In this document: piece after piece, positions 1-11,952 of the stretch
Layout: every line of letters begins with the position of its first letter
Position numbering within the stretch: position 1 is the stretch's first letter
Source: Nannocystis sp. RBIL2
GTDB lineage: Bacteria; Myxococcota_A; Polyangia; Nannocystales; Nannocystaceae
Length of the DNA stretch: 64,000 nucleotides
Direction of reading: 5' to 3'
Assembly: GCF_026626745.1 (NCBI RefSeq)
Contig: NZ_JAPNJW010000001.1
Span: forward strand, 2,960,001 to 3,024,000
Position numbers and translations under genes: made by a program
The notes under the pieces: generated by a model
Database searches by the model: none
Seen by the model: only the letters and a program-made list of their open reading frames with translations
What the model was told of the DNA's origin: nothing

Positions 1-1029
1 GGCGTCGGCATCGCCAACTCGATGCTGCCGGGCCACGAATTCGGCGCCGGCGTCAATTGGGCCAAGGTGTCCGACGTCGGCATGGCGCTGCTGCTGTCGC
101 CGCTGATCGGCTTCACCCTCGCGGCGCTGCTGCTGCTGGCGGCGAAGCGGCTGATCCGCGACCCGCAGCTGTACCGCGCGCCGCTCGGCTCGCGCCCGCC
201 GCCGCCGTGGATCCGCGGCATCCTCATCTTCACCTGCACCGGCGTCAGCTTCGCCCACGGCTCCAACGACGGCCAGAAGGGCGTCGGCCTGGTGATGCTG
301 ATCCTGATGGGCATCGTCCCGGCCGGGTTTGCCATCAACCTGGCGCTGAGCGAGCCGCAGATGCGCGAGGCCAGCGCGGCGGTGGTGACGATCCACGACG
401 CGCTCGGCTCGGCCGCGACCTCGGCCCCCGACGTGCGGGCCAAGCTCGACGAGGTCGAGGACGAGCTGCAGTCGCTCAAGGCCACGCTCGGCACCGCGTC
501 GCGGCCCGAGCAGGTGCCGGCCGAGCAGCGCTTCGCGGTCCGCCGCGACGTGCTGCTGATCGACTCGACGCTGAAGAAGCTCGACCAGTCGGGCGCGCTG
601 GTGCTGCCCAAGGAACAGGCCAAGCAGGTCAAAGAGGCGCGCGCCGACCTGCGCGAGCTGACCGACTACGCACCCAACTGGGTGCTTTTTTGTGTCGCGC
701 TGTCGCTGGGCATCGGCACGATGGTCGGCTGGAAGCGCATCGTCGTGACCGTGGGCGAGAAGATCGGCAAGGAGCACCTGACCTACGCGCAGGGCGCCTC
801 GGCCGAGCTGGTGGCGATGAGCACGATCGGGATCTCCGCCGGCCTCGGCCTGCCGGTCAGCACCACGCACGTGCTGTCGTCGGGGGTCGCAGGCACCATG
901 GTCGCCCAGCGCGCCGGGCTGCAGGCGGCGACGGTGCTGAAGATCGCGTCGGCGTGGGTGCTGACGCTGCCGGCCTCGATGCTGCTGGCCGGGGTGCTGT
1001 TCCTGGTGTTCCGCGCGATGCTCTGTTAG
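1..1029 (+). CDS. Inorganic phosphate transporter, PiT family (5'-truncated by window edge)
   Basis: Integral inner-membrane permease expected to import phosphate, usually with a cation (family knowledge). The frame is already open at base 1, reading GVGIANSMLPGHEFG before the first internal ATG at position 22, so this is the C-terminal part and the true start lies upstream. Diagnostic PiT segments are FAHGSNDGQKGVG and, near the C-terminus, GLPVSTTHVLSSGVAG. Several hydrophobic spans flank a hydrophilic central region of roughly 100 residues (DELQSLKATL and following), which would be a cytoplasmic loop. The stop is at 1027-1029. No neighbouring PhoU-like gene is visible downstream. The family call is secure; substrate and coupling ion are inferred. 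Confidence 0.93.
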   Translation, partial: GVGIANSMLPGHEFGAGVNWAKVSDVGMALLLSPLIGFTLAALLLLAAKRLIRDPQLYRAPLGSRPPPPWIRGILIFTCTGVSFAHGSNDGQKGVGLVMLILMGIVPAGFAINLALSEPQMREASAAVVTIHDALGSAATSAPDVRAKLDEVEDELQSLKATLGTASRPEQVPAEQRFAVRRDVLLIDSTLKKLDQSGALVLPKEQAKQVKEARADLRELTDYAPNWVLFCVALSLGIGTMVGWKRIVVTVGEKIGKEHLTYAQGASAELVAMSTIGISAGLGLPVSTTHVLSSGVAGTMVAQRAGLQAATVLKIASAWVLTLPASMLLAGVLFLVFRAMLC

Positions 1030-1081
1030 CGCGGCGCCGCGCCCGGGCGAGCGGCTACAATGCGCGCCGGAGGTCGCTTCG

Positions 1082-1366
1082 ATGCGCAACAGGTCCTCGC
1101 TCCTCGTGCCCGTGTTCGCCGTCGCGGCTGTGGCTTGCGACAAGTCGACCACGCCGCCCGACGCCAACGTCGGCGGCACCTACGTCGTCACCCGCGACAC
1201 GCCCTTCTTCGACAGCGGCTGCGAACAGGACCGCCTCGGCGACGGCAAGCTGCGCAAGAAGACCCGCTTCACTCTGGTCGCCGCCCGCCCCGGCTGCTGG
1301 ACGATCAAGCTCGACGACGAGGACGAGACCTACATCGTGCCGACGCAACACGTGCGCGCCGAGTGA
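1082..1366 (+). CDS. Small predicted lipoprotein, 94 aa
   Basis: Encodes a 94-residue exported protein of unknown function. A short basic N-terminus (MRNRSS) and a hydrophobic stretch lead to the lipobox-like AVAAVAC, so residue 20 is the likely lipidated Cys. The mature part is small, with two further Cys (DSGCEQD and RPGCWTIK) that could pair, and looks like a compact beta-rich domain. It begins 52 bp after the phosphate transporter on the same strand, so read-through from that gene is possible. I do not recognise the family. The coding call rests on the signal peptide and the coherent hydrophilic mature sequence. Confidence 0.7.
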   Translation: MRNRSSLLVPVFAVAAVACDKSTTPPDANVGGTYVVTRDTPFFDSGCEQDRLGDGKLRKKTRFTLVAARPGCWTIKLDDEDETYIVPTQHVRAE

Positions 1367-1796
1367 GGCCGTCGCGTCGGCCGCCGCGCCGCGGGTCGCT
1401 ACGACCGATTCTTGCACCGCATCACTGCACGCGATGACTCGGTTCGTCGCGGCCGCCCGACCGCGGACGAGCGAGCGACCACTCTTCCCGTCGCCCGCTC
1501 GGTGACATGCGTCGTCCGCCCGGCTGCGAGGCGCGACCGCCTCGGCCGCCGCAGCCAAGGCCGCTGACGAGGCGGCGCGTGCCGCTCTCTCGCCGAGCAC
1601 CAGGCAGGGCTCGCATCGAATCGGCCTGCATCTCGCGGAGCGCCGACGCTCGATCGCTGCGCGCCGGCCCGTCACTGCGGCTCGCCGCGTGGTCCGCGGC
1701 ACAGCGGCGAGGCGCCCGCGGTAGCCGGACGCGGACTTGGTTTCAGACTTCCCCCGGGACGTCGCGGCTGCCGCGGCTCCAGGGGGCAAAAGCGAG
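1367..1796. other. Intergenic stretch, no gene recognised
   Basis: About 430 bp between two lipoprotein genes. Open frames here are Arg/Pro/Ala-rich shadows typical of this base composition. No promoter, RNA gene or repeat is recognised. Confidence 0.5.
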
Positions 1797-2267
1797 ATGG
1801 TGCGACGCATGTGCTTGGCTGTGGGCGCGGCCGGTCTCCTGGCCATTGGGACAGCTTGCGACCTGGCCGCCGCGCCGCCGCCTCCGCCGCCCTGCGGCGC
1901 GCCGGACGACGCGCCGTGCCCGTTCGGGACCCAGTGCGAGGACGACCCCGACGACGACTGCGACCCGCTGCGCGCCGCCTGCCCCGGCCGCTGCGAGGCG
2001 GTCCCGTGCGGCGATTCGCTCGGGCTCACCTGCGCCGAAGGACAGGCCTGCATCGACGACCCGCACGACGACTGCCAGACCTTCGTCGGCGGCCCGCTCT
2101 GCCCCCAGGTGTGCGCCGAGCTCCCCAGTCCGATCCTGTGCGCCGAGCCGGGCCGCACGTTCGTGTCGCACAGCCAGGACCTGTGCGAGCAGATCCTGTT
2201 CATCTGCGAGGTCGGGTGGGTCCCCTTTTATAACAGCTGCGGCTGCGGCTGTCAGTTCCTCGGCTGA
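1797..2267 (+). CDS. Cys-rich predicted lipoprotein, 156 aa
   Basis: Exported Cys-rich protein of unknown function. ATG 1797 is preferred over an upstream in-frame start because it begins directly at a signal peptide: MVRRMC, a hydrophobic core, then the lipobox LAIGTAC. A Pro-rich spacer follows the lipid Cys, then two similar modules with Cys and Asp clusters (PFGTQCEDDPDDDCD and AEGQACIDDPHDDCQ), suggesting internal duplication with disulfides and possibly Ca2+-binding acidic loops. The C-terminus is very Cys-rich (NSCGCGCQFLG). The stop codon lies inside the left arm of a 27-bp inverted repeat. Related Cys-rich lipoproteins recur through the window. Confidence 0.8.
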   Translation: MVRRMCLAVGAAGLLAIGTACDLAAAPPPPPPCGAPDDAPCPFGTQCEDDPDDDCDPLRAACPGRCEAVPCGDSLGLTCAEGQACIDDPHDDCQTFVGGPLCPQVCAELPSPILCAEPGRTFVSHSQDLCEQILFICEVGWVPFYNSCGCGCQFLG

Positions 2268-2408
2268 GCGGAGGGCCAGTGATTCGGGCTCGCACGCGGT
2301 CTCGCCACGCAGGTCACGCGCCCGCCGGGCGCGTCTCGGGCTAACCCGTCCAGCGAGCGACAGCCCGTGCGACGGGCCGCACGAGCCCGAATCACTGGCC
2401 CTCCGCTC
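2266..2408. repeat. 143-bp element bounded by perfect 27-bp inverted repeats
   Basis: The arms at 2266-2292 and 2382-2408 are exact reverse complements, separated by 89 bp. The left arm starts within the stop codon of the preceding gene. The interior holds smaller GC-rich dyads, for example GCGCCCGCCGGGCGC and GCCCGTGCGACGGGC, so the whole could fold into a branched cruciform or RNA structure. It lies between convergent genes with a CATG ladder just beyond it. It could be a MITE-like element or an elaborate bidirectional terminator; the sequence alone does not decide. Confidence 0.75.
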
Positions 2409-2418
2409 GCCGGCCCTT

Positions 2419-2454
2419 CATGTCCCGGAGAACATGTCCCCGGGGGCATTCATG
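2419..2454. repeat. CATG ladder 1 (14-bp phased, three nodes)
   Basis: CATG-type cores at 2419, 2433 and 2447 (the last is CATT), exactly 14 bp apart, with the CATGTCC half-motif after the first two. It lies between the convergent lipoprotein (ends 2267) and sigma-like gene (ends 2463). Confidence 0.8.
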
Positions 2455-2462
2455 CGAGCGGA

Positions 2463-3320
2463 TCACTCCGGCCCGCGGAACAGCCCGCTCATCGACAGCT
2501 CGAGCTGGCTGCGCACCAGGCCGAGGATGCTGTCGACCTCCGCGCGCTCGACCTTGAGTTGGCGCTCGAGCAGCGCCTGCGTCCCGCGCAGCAGGGCCTC
2601 GCGGCCGCGCGTGACCCAGCGGGCCGCGGTCGCCCGGTGGACCCCGTAGACCGCGGCGATCCGGTCGATGCTCAGGCGGTCGAGGAAGTACAGGCGCAGC
2701 ACGTTGCGCTCATCGGTGCCGAGGCCGGCGAGCGCGTCGCGCAGCGCCTGCTCGACCTCGCGGCGGTACTGCGACTTGAGGAACGACAGCTCGGGGTCGG
2801 GTGACGCGGGGTGCTGCGCCTCGTCGAGCTCCGGCGCCGGCACGAGCCTGTCGGCGCGCGCCTGCTCGCGGAAGTTGAGGGCCATGCGCACCGCGGCGAC
2901 CCGCAACCACCCGCCGAGCGGGCCCCGGCCGGCGTAGTCGCCGATCTTCGCCGGCGCCCCCGGGCGGCCGACCAGCAGCTTCTCCCACAGCGCCTGGCGC
3001 AGGTCGTCGCGCTGGGCCGCGGGCACGTTGCGGCTCCTCAGCACCGCCTCGAGCTCGCCGCCGTGGCGGGCCTGGATCGCCGCCGAGGCCCCGACGACGC
3101 GCAGGTAGCACGCGCACGCGAGGTAGAAGTCGGCCGCGTACGCTGCCGCGAGCTCGGCGGCGTGGCGCTCGGCGTGGGCGTCGAAGCCGGCGCGCGGGAG
3201 GTCGAGGTCGGGCCAGGCGGCGCGCCCGTCGGCGTAGCTGCGTGCCTGCAGCGCCACGCGCTCGGGGCCGGCTGCTCGCGCGCCCCCGGACACGTCGTCG
3301 GCGGTTGACTCGTCGCGCAT
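2463..3320 (-). CDS. RNA polymerase sigma-70-like regulator, 285 aa
   Basis: Cytoplasmic sigma-factor-like protein. The C-terminal half carries a region-4-like helix-turn-helix: a 'LGTDERNVLRLYFLDRLSID' type segment followed by RIAAVYGVHRATAARWVTRG, the classic sigma-4 recognition layout. The N-terminal part (about residues 60-150) contains a divergent region-2-like helical domain with DDLRQALWEKLLVG and GPLGGWLRVAAVRMAL, resembling the LxxWLxxVARNxA segment of ECF factors. It lies 163 bp downstream of the TPR kinase gene on the same strand, so the two may form an operon in which the kinase controls the regulator. That link is inferred. The promoters it recognises are unknown. Confidence 0.82.
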   Translation of the reverse strand: MRDESTADDVSGGARAAGPERVALQARSYADGRAAWPDLDLPRAGFDAHAERHAAELAAAYAADFYLACACYLRVVGASAAIQARHGGELEAVLRSRNVPAAQRDDLRQALWEKLLVGRPGAPAKIGDYAGRGPLGGWLRVAAVRMALNFREQARADRLVPAPELDEAQHPASPDPELSFLKSQYRREVEQALRDALAGLGTDERNVLRLYFLDRLSIDRIAAVYGVHRATAARWVTRGREALLRGTQALLERQLKVERAEVDSILGLVRSQLELSMSGLFRGPE

Positions 3321-3483
3321 CGCCGGGCGCGACGATACTGCCCGGCCCCCGGGCCGTAAAGCCGCGCTCGCGCGCCTCCGCGTCGCTTGCGCCTACGCAG
3401 CGCCGGCTCGCCTCTTCATGACCGCCAGCCAGTCGCGCGCGTCGGTGTCGCTCGCCTCGGCGTCTCTCCCGGGGAGTCGCGCC

Positions 3484-6567
<3,084 letters not shown>

Positions 6568-7221
6568 GGCCGCGCGCTCCTCCCCCTCACCGGCGGGCAC
6601 GGAGCAGCGACGTCGAGACCTCGCTCGCCGCCCGCCCCGCTCTCGCCTGCCCGCCCCGTCATCGCCCTCGCGCCGCGACGATAACAAGGAAGCGGCGCGA
6701 TCGCGGCGCGCGAGGTCGTCCGCGCCGCGTGGAACTGCGCGTCGACATGTCCCAAGAGACACATTCAATGGGGCCCGGCCCGATGTTCGAGCTCGCCGAC
6801 GAGGCCCGTGAGGCCTGCCGCGCCCGGCGCGTCCGCCAGTCCCATCATTGCAACGACGCGGGGGCGGCTTGCCACCTCGGCGTCGCGCCGCATCGCCGCC
6901 CCATCGCTCGTGGTGCCCCATGTCACGCCAATCGGCGTGGGCGCAGGATGTCACCGAGGCTCTCTCGGAACGGCGCCCCAGCCATCGACAAGCGTTTCTT
7001 TGGGGCGTTCCAGACGCAGCCAGCGCGCGAGCAGTCAGCGCCGGCATTCGCCTCTGATCGCCGAGGTAGCGCTCCACTTCATCGGTGCGAGCACATCGGC
7101 GCGCCAGCGCAGCCCGCCAGCACCCGTGCAGCATGGCCACGCCCCACCACGGGTGCTCGCGACAAACCACCCGCGAAGGGCCGCCCGCGTCCACCTGTGC
7201 TGGAGCGCGTCGCCCCGGCCG
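6568..7221. other. Intergenic region, no gene recognised
   Basis: About 650 bp upstream of the kinase and downstream of the ferritin-like lipoprotein. Frames here are low-complexity shadows. It probably holds the kinase promoter. One ladder-like element sits at 6744-6766; nothing else is recognised. Confidence 0.5.
6744..6766. repeat. CATG ladder 2 (weak, two nodes)
   Basis: GACATGTCCCAAGAGACAC: a CATG core at 6746 with the paired half (GAGACAC) ending 14 bp later. It lies upstream of the kinase gene and about 450 bp downstream of the ferritin-like gene's stop. Confidence 0.6.
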
Positions 7222-8688
7222 TCACGCGAGCGTCGTCGCAACTGGCCGCGCGGGCACCAGCAGGGCCGCCGCGCACGGAGCGATCACCGAGCGCAGACAG
7301 TCGGCGCGCAGCGCCTCGCGCGCCCGCGCGGGCAGTCGCCCGTGGCGGCGCAGAAGCGCGGCCGGCAGCAGATCGGGGTCGGCCGCCTGCGGCCGCACGG
7401 TGAACGCCGCGGCGGCGATGCCCCGCAGGCGATCGTCGCCGCGGGCGAGCACCCACTGCACGGTGCGCCACGCCAGCACGGCGTGCCGCTGCTCGTCCGC
7501 GGCGAGCGAGCTCAGCCGGGCCGCGACCGCCGGATCGACGCAGCGGCGCGCGGCCTCGGCGAGCTCCGCCGCCGCGAGCGTCTCGCCCACGCACCCCTCG
7601 ACGATCACCGCCGTCAGCACCGATGCAACGTCGCCCGTCTCCGCGAGCGCGTCCGCGACCGCCAGCGGCCCCGGGCCGACCGGCGCCCCCGCGTACGCCG
7701 ACGCGAGCGCGAAGCAGCGGCGCGCGTGCTTCACCTCGTCGGCCTGCGCGGTGCAGGCGTCGACGACCAGCGAGGCCGGCGCGCCGAGGCCGAGCAACTG
7801 CAGCACGAAGCGGGCGAACGACGCCACCGACGCGTGCTCGGCCAGCGCGTCGGCGGTCCACAGCGCCGCGAGCCCGGCCCGCGCGTCGGCGTCGAGCTCG
7901 GCGAGTAACGCGGGAGGCGCCTCGGACATGTCCGATGGGTCTTGTTCTTCGAGATCCCCGTCGCGCCAGTCGGTCCGCTCCGCCGGAGCCGCGGTCCGGG
8001 CCGCGCCGTCGACCATGAACGGGCGCCCGTCGCCGCACGGCCCCCACTGCGAGAAGATCTGGCAGCACTGGCCCTCGTGCAGCAGCGGCCCGCACACCCA
8101 CTCGAACTCGACCCATTCGCACAGCGACGACAGGTCGACGCAGCCCGGGCCGCAGGCGTCGCACGACTCGCTGCCCTCCGGCAGGTCGCCGCAGACGCGG
8201 TAGTACCCCCCGCACCCGACGTCCGGGAGCACTCCTTCGCAGCCGAGCGTGTCCATCATGTCCGCGGGCATCAGCGGCTCGCCGAGGCTCCACTGACACC
8301 GCTCGCCGGTCGTCGTGTCGTCGGCGACGGTCGTCCCGCTGCTCGTGCCGCCGACCGGCTCGCCGGTGCTGCTCGTGGCCGGGCCTGTACTGCTCGCATC
8401 CGGGCCGGTGCTCCCCGTGGCCGGGCCGGTGCTCCCCGGACCCGAGCCGGTGCTCCCCGGCTCCGCGCCCGGGCCGGTCGACCCGGGCGCGCCGGTGTCG
8501 CCCGTGGTCGTCACGCTGGCGCCGGTCGTCGGCTCGGGCGCCGCGCTCGTGTCGGCCGCAGTGCTCGCCGGCGGCTCCCCGCCCTCCGCGCTCGTGTCCG
8601 ACAGCGGCCTCGCCGAGCAGCCGCCGAGCAACGTCAGGCCGAGCGCCTGCAGCAGCGCCGCGCGCAGTGAAATCAGTGAGGTCGACAT
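7222..8688 (-). CDS. Lipoprotein with Ser/Thr/Gly linker and C-terminal ferritin-like domain, 488 aa
   Basis: Predicted envelope lipoprotein combining a Cys-rich module with a ferritin-like four-helix domain. The N-terminus has a signal peptide ending in the lipobox LTLLGGC, then about 100 residues of low-complexity STGP repeats. A Cys-rich segment (residues about 130-215) follows. The C-terminal 210 residues carry the spaced carboxylate/His pattern of di-iron ferritin-like proteins: ADALAEHASVASF, QADEVKHARRCF (ExxH), VEGCVGETLAAA and AADEQRHAVLAW (ExxH). A metal-linked redox or storage role outside the cytoplasm follows from the family but is untested. STG units such as 8395-8475 are DNA-level near-repeats and may vary in copy number. 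Confidence 0.85.
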   Translation of the reverse strand: MSTSLISLRAALLQALGLTLLGGCSARPLSDTSAEGGEPPASTAADTSAAPEPTTGASVTTTGDTGAPGSTGPGAEPGSTGSGPGSTGPATGSTGPDASSTGPATSSTGEPVGGTSSGTTVADDTTTGERCQWSLGEPLMPADMMDTLGCEGVLPDVGCGGYYRVCGDLPEGSESCDACGPGCVDLSSLCEWVEFEWVCGPLLHEGQCCQIFSQWGPCGDGRPFMVDGAARTAAPAERTDWRDGDLEEQDPSDMSEAPPALLAELDADARAGLAALWTADALAEHASVASFARFVLQLLGLGAPASLVVDACTAQADEVKHARRCFALASAYAGAPVGPGPLAVADALAETGDVASVLTAVIVEGCVGETLAAAELAEAARRCVDPAVAARLSSLAADEQRHAVLAWRTVQWVLARGDDRLRGIAAAAFTVRPQAADPDLLPAALLRRHGRLPARAREALRADCLRSVIAPCAAALLVPARPVATTLA

Positions 8689-9071
8689 CGCCTCACGCTA
8701 CGCCCTGGCGACCGGGCCGTCCACCACCGCGCCGCCGTGCGCCTCGCGCCCGACAGCGCCATGCACCGTCCCGCGAGCGCTTCCGTGCGCGACGCCCGGC
8801 GCCGGTTCACCAAAGCTCGAGCCGATCGGAGCGAACCTCCAGATCTCGCGGCGCCGGCCTACCCCGAGCCATCGCCGGCAGTGTTCATCCCGCTGTGAGG
8901 CGCTCGAGTCGCGCCCGGCGTACGGGCGGGAGTCGGCTCTCGAATCTGTGCCTGCTCGAAATGGTGGCGGAGAACGGCTGCGCCCCGCGATCGAGTAGTG
9001 CATGCCGCGCGGCCATGACTTTCACCAAAAATATCGCTCGCACCAGGCTGCTCGCGGGCCCCGACGCCGTC
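8689..9071. other. Intergenic stretch, nothing recognised
   Basis: About 380 bp upstream of the ferritin-like lipoprotein and downstream of the disulfide reductase. No coding frame, repeat or RNA was recognised. It probably holds the lipoprotein promoter. Confidence 0.45.
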
Positions 9072-10451
9072 TCAGCGCGCCGTCATCACATTATTCAGAC
9101 TCTCGGCCAGCGTCGGGTGGGCGAACGTCGCGTCACGAAGCATCGACGCAGTCAGTCCGCCCATCATCGCCACCTCGAGCACCGACATCAGCTCGCCCGC
9201 CGCGACCCCGAGGATCGTCGCCCCGAGGATCCGCTCCGTCTCGGCGTCGATCACAATTTCGATAAAGCCGCGGGCCTCGTCCATCTCGAGCGCACGCGCG
9301 ACCCGGTCCATCCCCATCCGCGCCACCCGGATCGCGCGCCCTTCACCGCGCGCCTCGGCCTCCGACAGGCCCACGCGCGCCAGCTCCGGATCGGTGAACA
9401 CCACGTACGGCACCATGCGCCCGCGCGTCGTCGCTTCTCCCCCGCCCAGCAGGTTGGTGTGCAAGATCCGGTAATCGTCGTACGCGATGTGCGTGAACGC
9501 CGGCCCGCCCTTCACGTCGCCGACCGCGAACACCCCCGGGGCGCTGGTCGCCAGGCGCTCGTCGACCTTCACCTGACCGCGCGCATCGACCTCGATCCCC
9601 GCCGCCGCCAGATTCAATGAGTCGGTGTTGGGCGTGCGCCCGGTCGCTATCAACAGGTGCGATCCCACGAACGTTCGCTCGCCGTCCCGCGTCTCGCACG
9701 TCAGCGCGATTTGCTCGCCGTCTCGCGTCACCCGCCGCGCCTGGCTCTCGAGCCAGATCTCGATCCCCTCGGCCGCCAGCACCTCGCGGATCGCTGCCGC
9801 CGCGTCGACGTCCTCGCGCGGCAGCAGCTGCTTCGCGCGCTGTACGATCGTCACCCGGCTGCCGAAGCGGCGGAACATCTGGGCGAACTCCAGGCCCACG
9901 TATCCGCCGCCGAGGACCAGCAGGTGCTCCGGCAGCGTCCCCAGCTCGAGCATGCCCGCGTGGTCGAGCCACTGCACCTGCTCGAGGCCTTCGAGGTGCG
10001 GCACCGCAGTGCGCGCGCCGGTGTCGATCACCACCACCTCGCCGGCGATCCGGCGCGAGCCGCCTTTGTTATTCAATGAGACCTCGAGCTGCCGTGGGCC
10101 GACGAAGCGGCCGGCGCCGAACATCAGCTCGACGCCTGGCTGGGCCTCGAGGGCCGCGCGGCTCGAGTCGGCGAATGGGCGGACGATCTGGCGCGTCCGC
10201 TCGCGCACCCGCGCCATGTCGACGTTCACCGCCGACGTGTGCACCCCGAAGTCGCCGGCCCGGCGCGCCAGGTAGGCCACCCGGGCGCTCGCCACCATCG
10301 TCTTGGTCGGCGTGCAGCCGGTGTTGACGCAGGTGCCGCCCAGGTGCGCGCGCTCGACGAAGGCGACCCGGCGACCCGCCGCCGCGAACGCCAGCGCGAG
10401 GGGCTTGGCCGCCTGCCCCGAGCCGAGAATCACCACGTCGTAGCGGTCCAT
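9072..10451 (-). CDS. FAD-dependent pyridine nucleotide-disulfide oxidoreductase (mercuric reductase / dihydrolipoamide dehydrogenase-like), 459 aa
   Basis: Cytoplasmic flavoprotein of the class I disulfide reductase family. The N-terminal Rossmann motif is VVILGSGQAAKPLALAFA. The redox-active disulfide is in GGTCVNTGCTPTKTM. An NAD(P)-binding motif is VLGGGYVGLEFAQMF, and the second FAD motif is SAPGVFAVGDVKGGPAF. The dimerisation domain ends with the HPTLAE signature of the catalytic His-Glu pair. It lacks the N-terminal heavy-metal-binding domain and the C-terminal vicinal Cys pair of classical MerA, and no mer genes are nearby, so a general disulfide or quinone reductase is as likely as mercury reduction. 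It is transcribed alone; the next gene is divergent. Confidence 0.9.
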   Translation of the reverse strand: MDRYDVVILGSGQAAKPLALAFAAAGRRVAFVERAHLGGTCVNTGCTPTKTMVASARVAYLARRAGDFGVHTSAVNVDMARVRERTRQIVRPFADSSRAALEAQPGVELMFGAGRFVGPRQLEVSLNNKGGSRRIAGEVVVIDTGARTAVPHLEGLEQVQWLDHAGMLELGTLPEHLLVLGGGYVGLEFAQMFRRFGSRVTIVQRAKQLLPREDVDAAAAIREVLAAEGIEIWLESQARRVTRDGEQIALTCETRDGERTFVGSHLLIATGRTPNTDSLNLAAAGIEVDARGQVKVDERLATSAPGVFAVGDVKGGPAFTHIAYDDYRILHTNLLGGGEATTRGRMVPYVVFTDPELARVGLSEAEARGEGRAIRVARMGMDRVARALEMDEARGFIEIVIDAETERILGATILGVAAGELMSVLEVAMMGGLTASMLRDATFAHPTLAESLNNVMTAR

Positions 10452-10601
10452 CGCCCGGAGGGTGACCGCGGATGCTCATAAAGACAACCGGGCGGCCGCT
10501 CCGACCCCGCGCGCCGCCGATCGCTCGGGCCGCCTTCTTCCTCGCGTCGGCGATCGTCTGCGCCGCCGCTCCTCGCCACATCGGCTACAGTCGCCCGCAG
10601 C

Positions 10602-11693
10602 ATGACCTCGGCGCCCTATCCTCTGCCCAACGCGTTCGCCCCGCTCCGCGCCGCCCACCTCGGCGGCAAGCGGGCTGCAGGCGTCAAGGATGTCCTCGCC
10701 GCCGGCGAGCTCGTCCTGACCAGCGGCCGCCTCGTCGCCTGCGATCCCCTGATTCAGCCCGAGCGATCGCCGTTCACGCGCGCCCTCGTCCCGGGCAGCT
10801 ACCCCGTCTATTTGTTCGTCGCCAGGGCCGGCGGCACGATCGGCTTCGCCGAGGTCCGGCTGGGCACCGCTGCGGTCGCGCGCTTCGAGATGGCCACCCT
10901 CCCGGGCCAGGACGCCGCCACTCTCGGCCCGCGCGAGACCTTTTGTTATCCCGTCGACACCGGCCTCGGCTGCTTCGCCGACGAGGTCGCGCTGATCCGG
11001 CTGCGCGAGGCCGACGCCGCGCGGCGACAGCACTCCGACGATCCCGGCTATTACGACGCAGTCGTCCGCCCCGGCCTGGAGGCCAATGGTGGCACCTGGC
11101 TGAATCACCGCCCCGAGCCCGGCGCCGCCGACAACGTGGTGTTCTTCCGCTCCGGCGACGGCGATGGCAGCTACCCGACCTGGTTCGGCCTCGACGCCGA
11201 CGATCGAGTCGCCTGCGTCGTCACCAGCTTCCGCTGCTTCCCCGAGCCCGAGACCGCCGAGGACAGGCAGGCCAGGCTCGCCCAGGCGTTCGCCCCGCTG
11301 ATCGCCGCGGTCGAGCGCGACATCGGCGAGGGCCTGCGCGCGCGCGGCTTTGTCGGCCCCGAGGCGACCTACAAGCTCAAGGACCGCGAGCTCAAGCTCG
11401 TCTACACCCGCGATGACGGCCTGAGCTTCGAGGTGCTGAGCTCGACCCACGCCAATCATCACCTGTTCACCACCCAGTTCCGCTGGGCCCGGGGCCGCAC
11501 CACCCTCGACGTCGGCAACGAACACCGCAAGGCCGGCATCAAGCTCGACCTGAAGGAGGGGATCGCAGTCGGCGACGCCGCCTTCCTCCACGCCGCCCGC
11601 CTCGGCGCCTCGTACGTCGCCCACTGGGACCCGCTCGAGCAGGCGGTGCTCGGCTACCTGCCGGTCAAGCGCAAGAAGTCGTCTGTCCCGTAA
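10602..11693 (+). CDS. DUF4241 domain protein with extra C-terminal domain, 363 aa
   Basis: Cytoplasmic protein of unknown function. Residues about 40-225 match the DUF4241 pattern as I know it: SYPVYLFVAR, IGFAEVRLG, a glycine-rich YPVDTGLGCFADEVAL and SGDGDGSYPTWFGLDADDR. The remaining 130 residues (from about AFAPLIAAVERDIGEGLRAR) form a separate alpha/beta-looking region not part of that family. DUF4241 proteins are sometimes found among immunity-type proteins, but no toxin is visible here, so no role is assigned. The start ATG at 10602 gives a clean N-terminus without a signal peptide. A CATG ladder begins at its stop codon. Confidence 0.8.
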   Translation: MTSAPYPLPNAFAPLRAAHLGGKRAAGVKDVLAAGELVLTSGRLVACDPLIQPERSPFTRALVPGSYPVYLFVARAGGTIGFAEVRLGTAAVARFEMATLPGQDAATLGPRETFCYPVDTGLGCFADEVALIRLREADAARRQHSDDPGYYDAVVRPGLEANGGTWLNHRPEPGAADNVVFFRSGDGDGSYPTWFGLDADDRVACVVTSFRCFPEPETAEDRQARLAQAFAPLIAAVERDIGEGLRARGFVGPEATYKLKDRELKLVYTRDDGLSFEVLSSTHANHHLFTTQFRWARGRTTLDVGNEHRKAGIKLDLKEGIAVGDAAFLHAARLGASYVAHWDPLEQAVLGYLPVKRKKSSVP

Positions 11694-11695
11694 AA

Positions 11696-11727
11696 CCTGT
11701 CTATAGAGACATGTTCATAAGAACATC
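11696..11727. repeat. CATG ladder 3 (three nodes)
   Basis: Cores at 11696 (CCTG), 11710 (CATG) and 11724 (CATC), each 14 bp apart. The middle hairpin TGTTC-ATAA-GAACA shows compensatory T/A in place of C/G. It lies directly 3' of the DUF4241 gene. Confidence 0.8.
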
Positions 11728-11952
11728 GGCGATATTCGAGCGCTCCTCCATGTCGAGCATTGGATGGACGGCCGGGACGCGCTTGACGGGCGCAAACGCG
11801 AGGAAGCCGAAGGGAAAGCCATCCAGGCCGAGAGCTGTTGGAGCGCTCCCGATTTCCGGTGTCTGGGAGGGCGCGGGACCGCGCTCCTCACACACGATGC
11901 TGCAGAGCCCGTAGGATACGCCGCTCCGCGCCTCAAGCAGGGTTGTGGCAAC

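Noticed and set aside
7920..7936. GGACATGTCC inside the ferritin-like gene
   Set aside because: Single palindrome without a phased partner; probably chance coding sequence.
9072..10451. Assignment as merA mercuric reductase
   Set aside because: No heavy-metal domain, no C-terminal Cys pair and no mer neighbours; kept as a general disulfide reductase.
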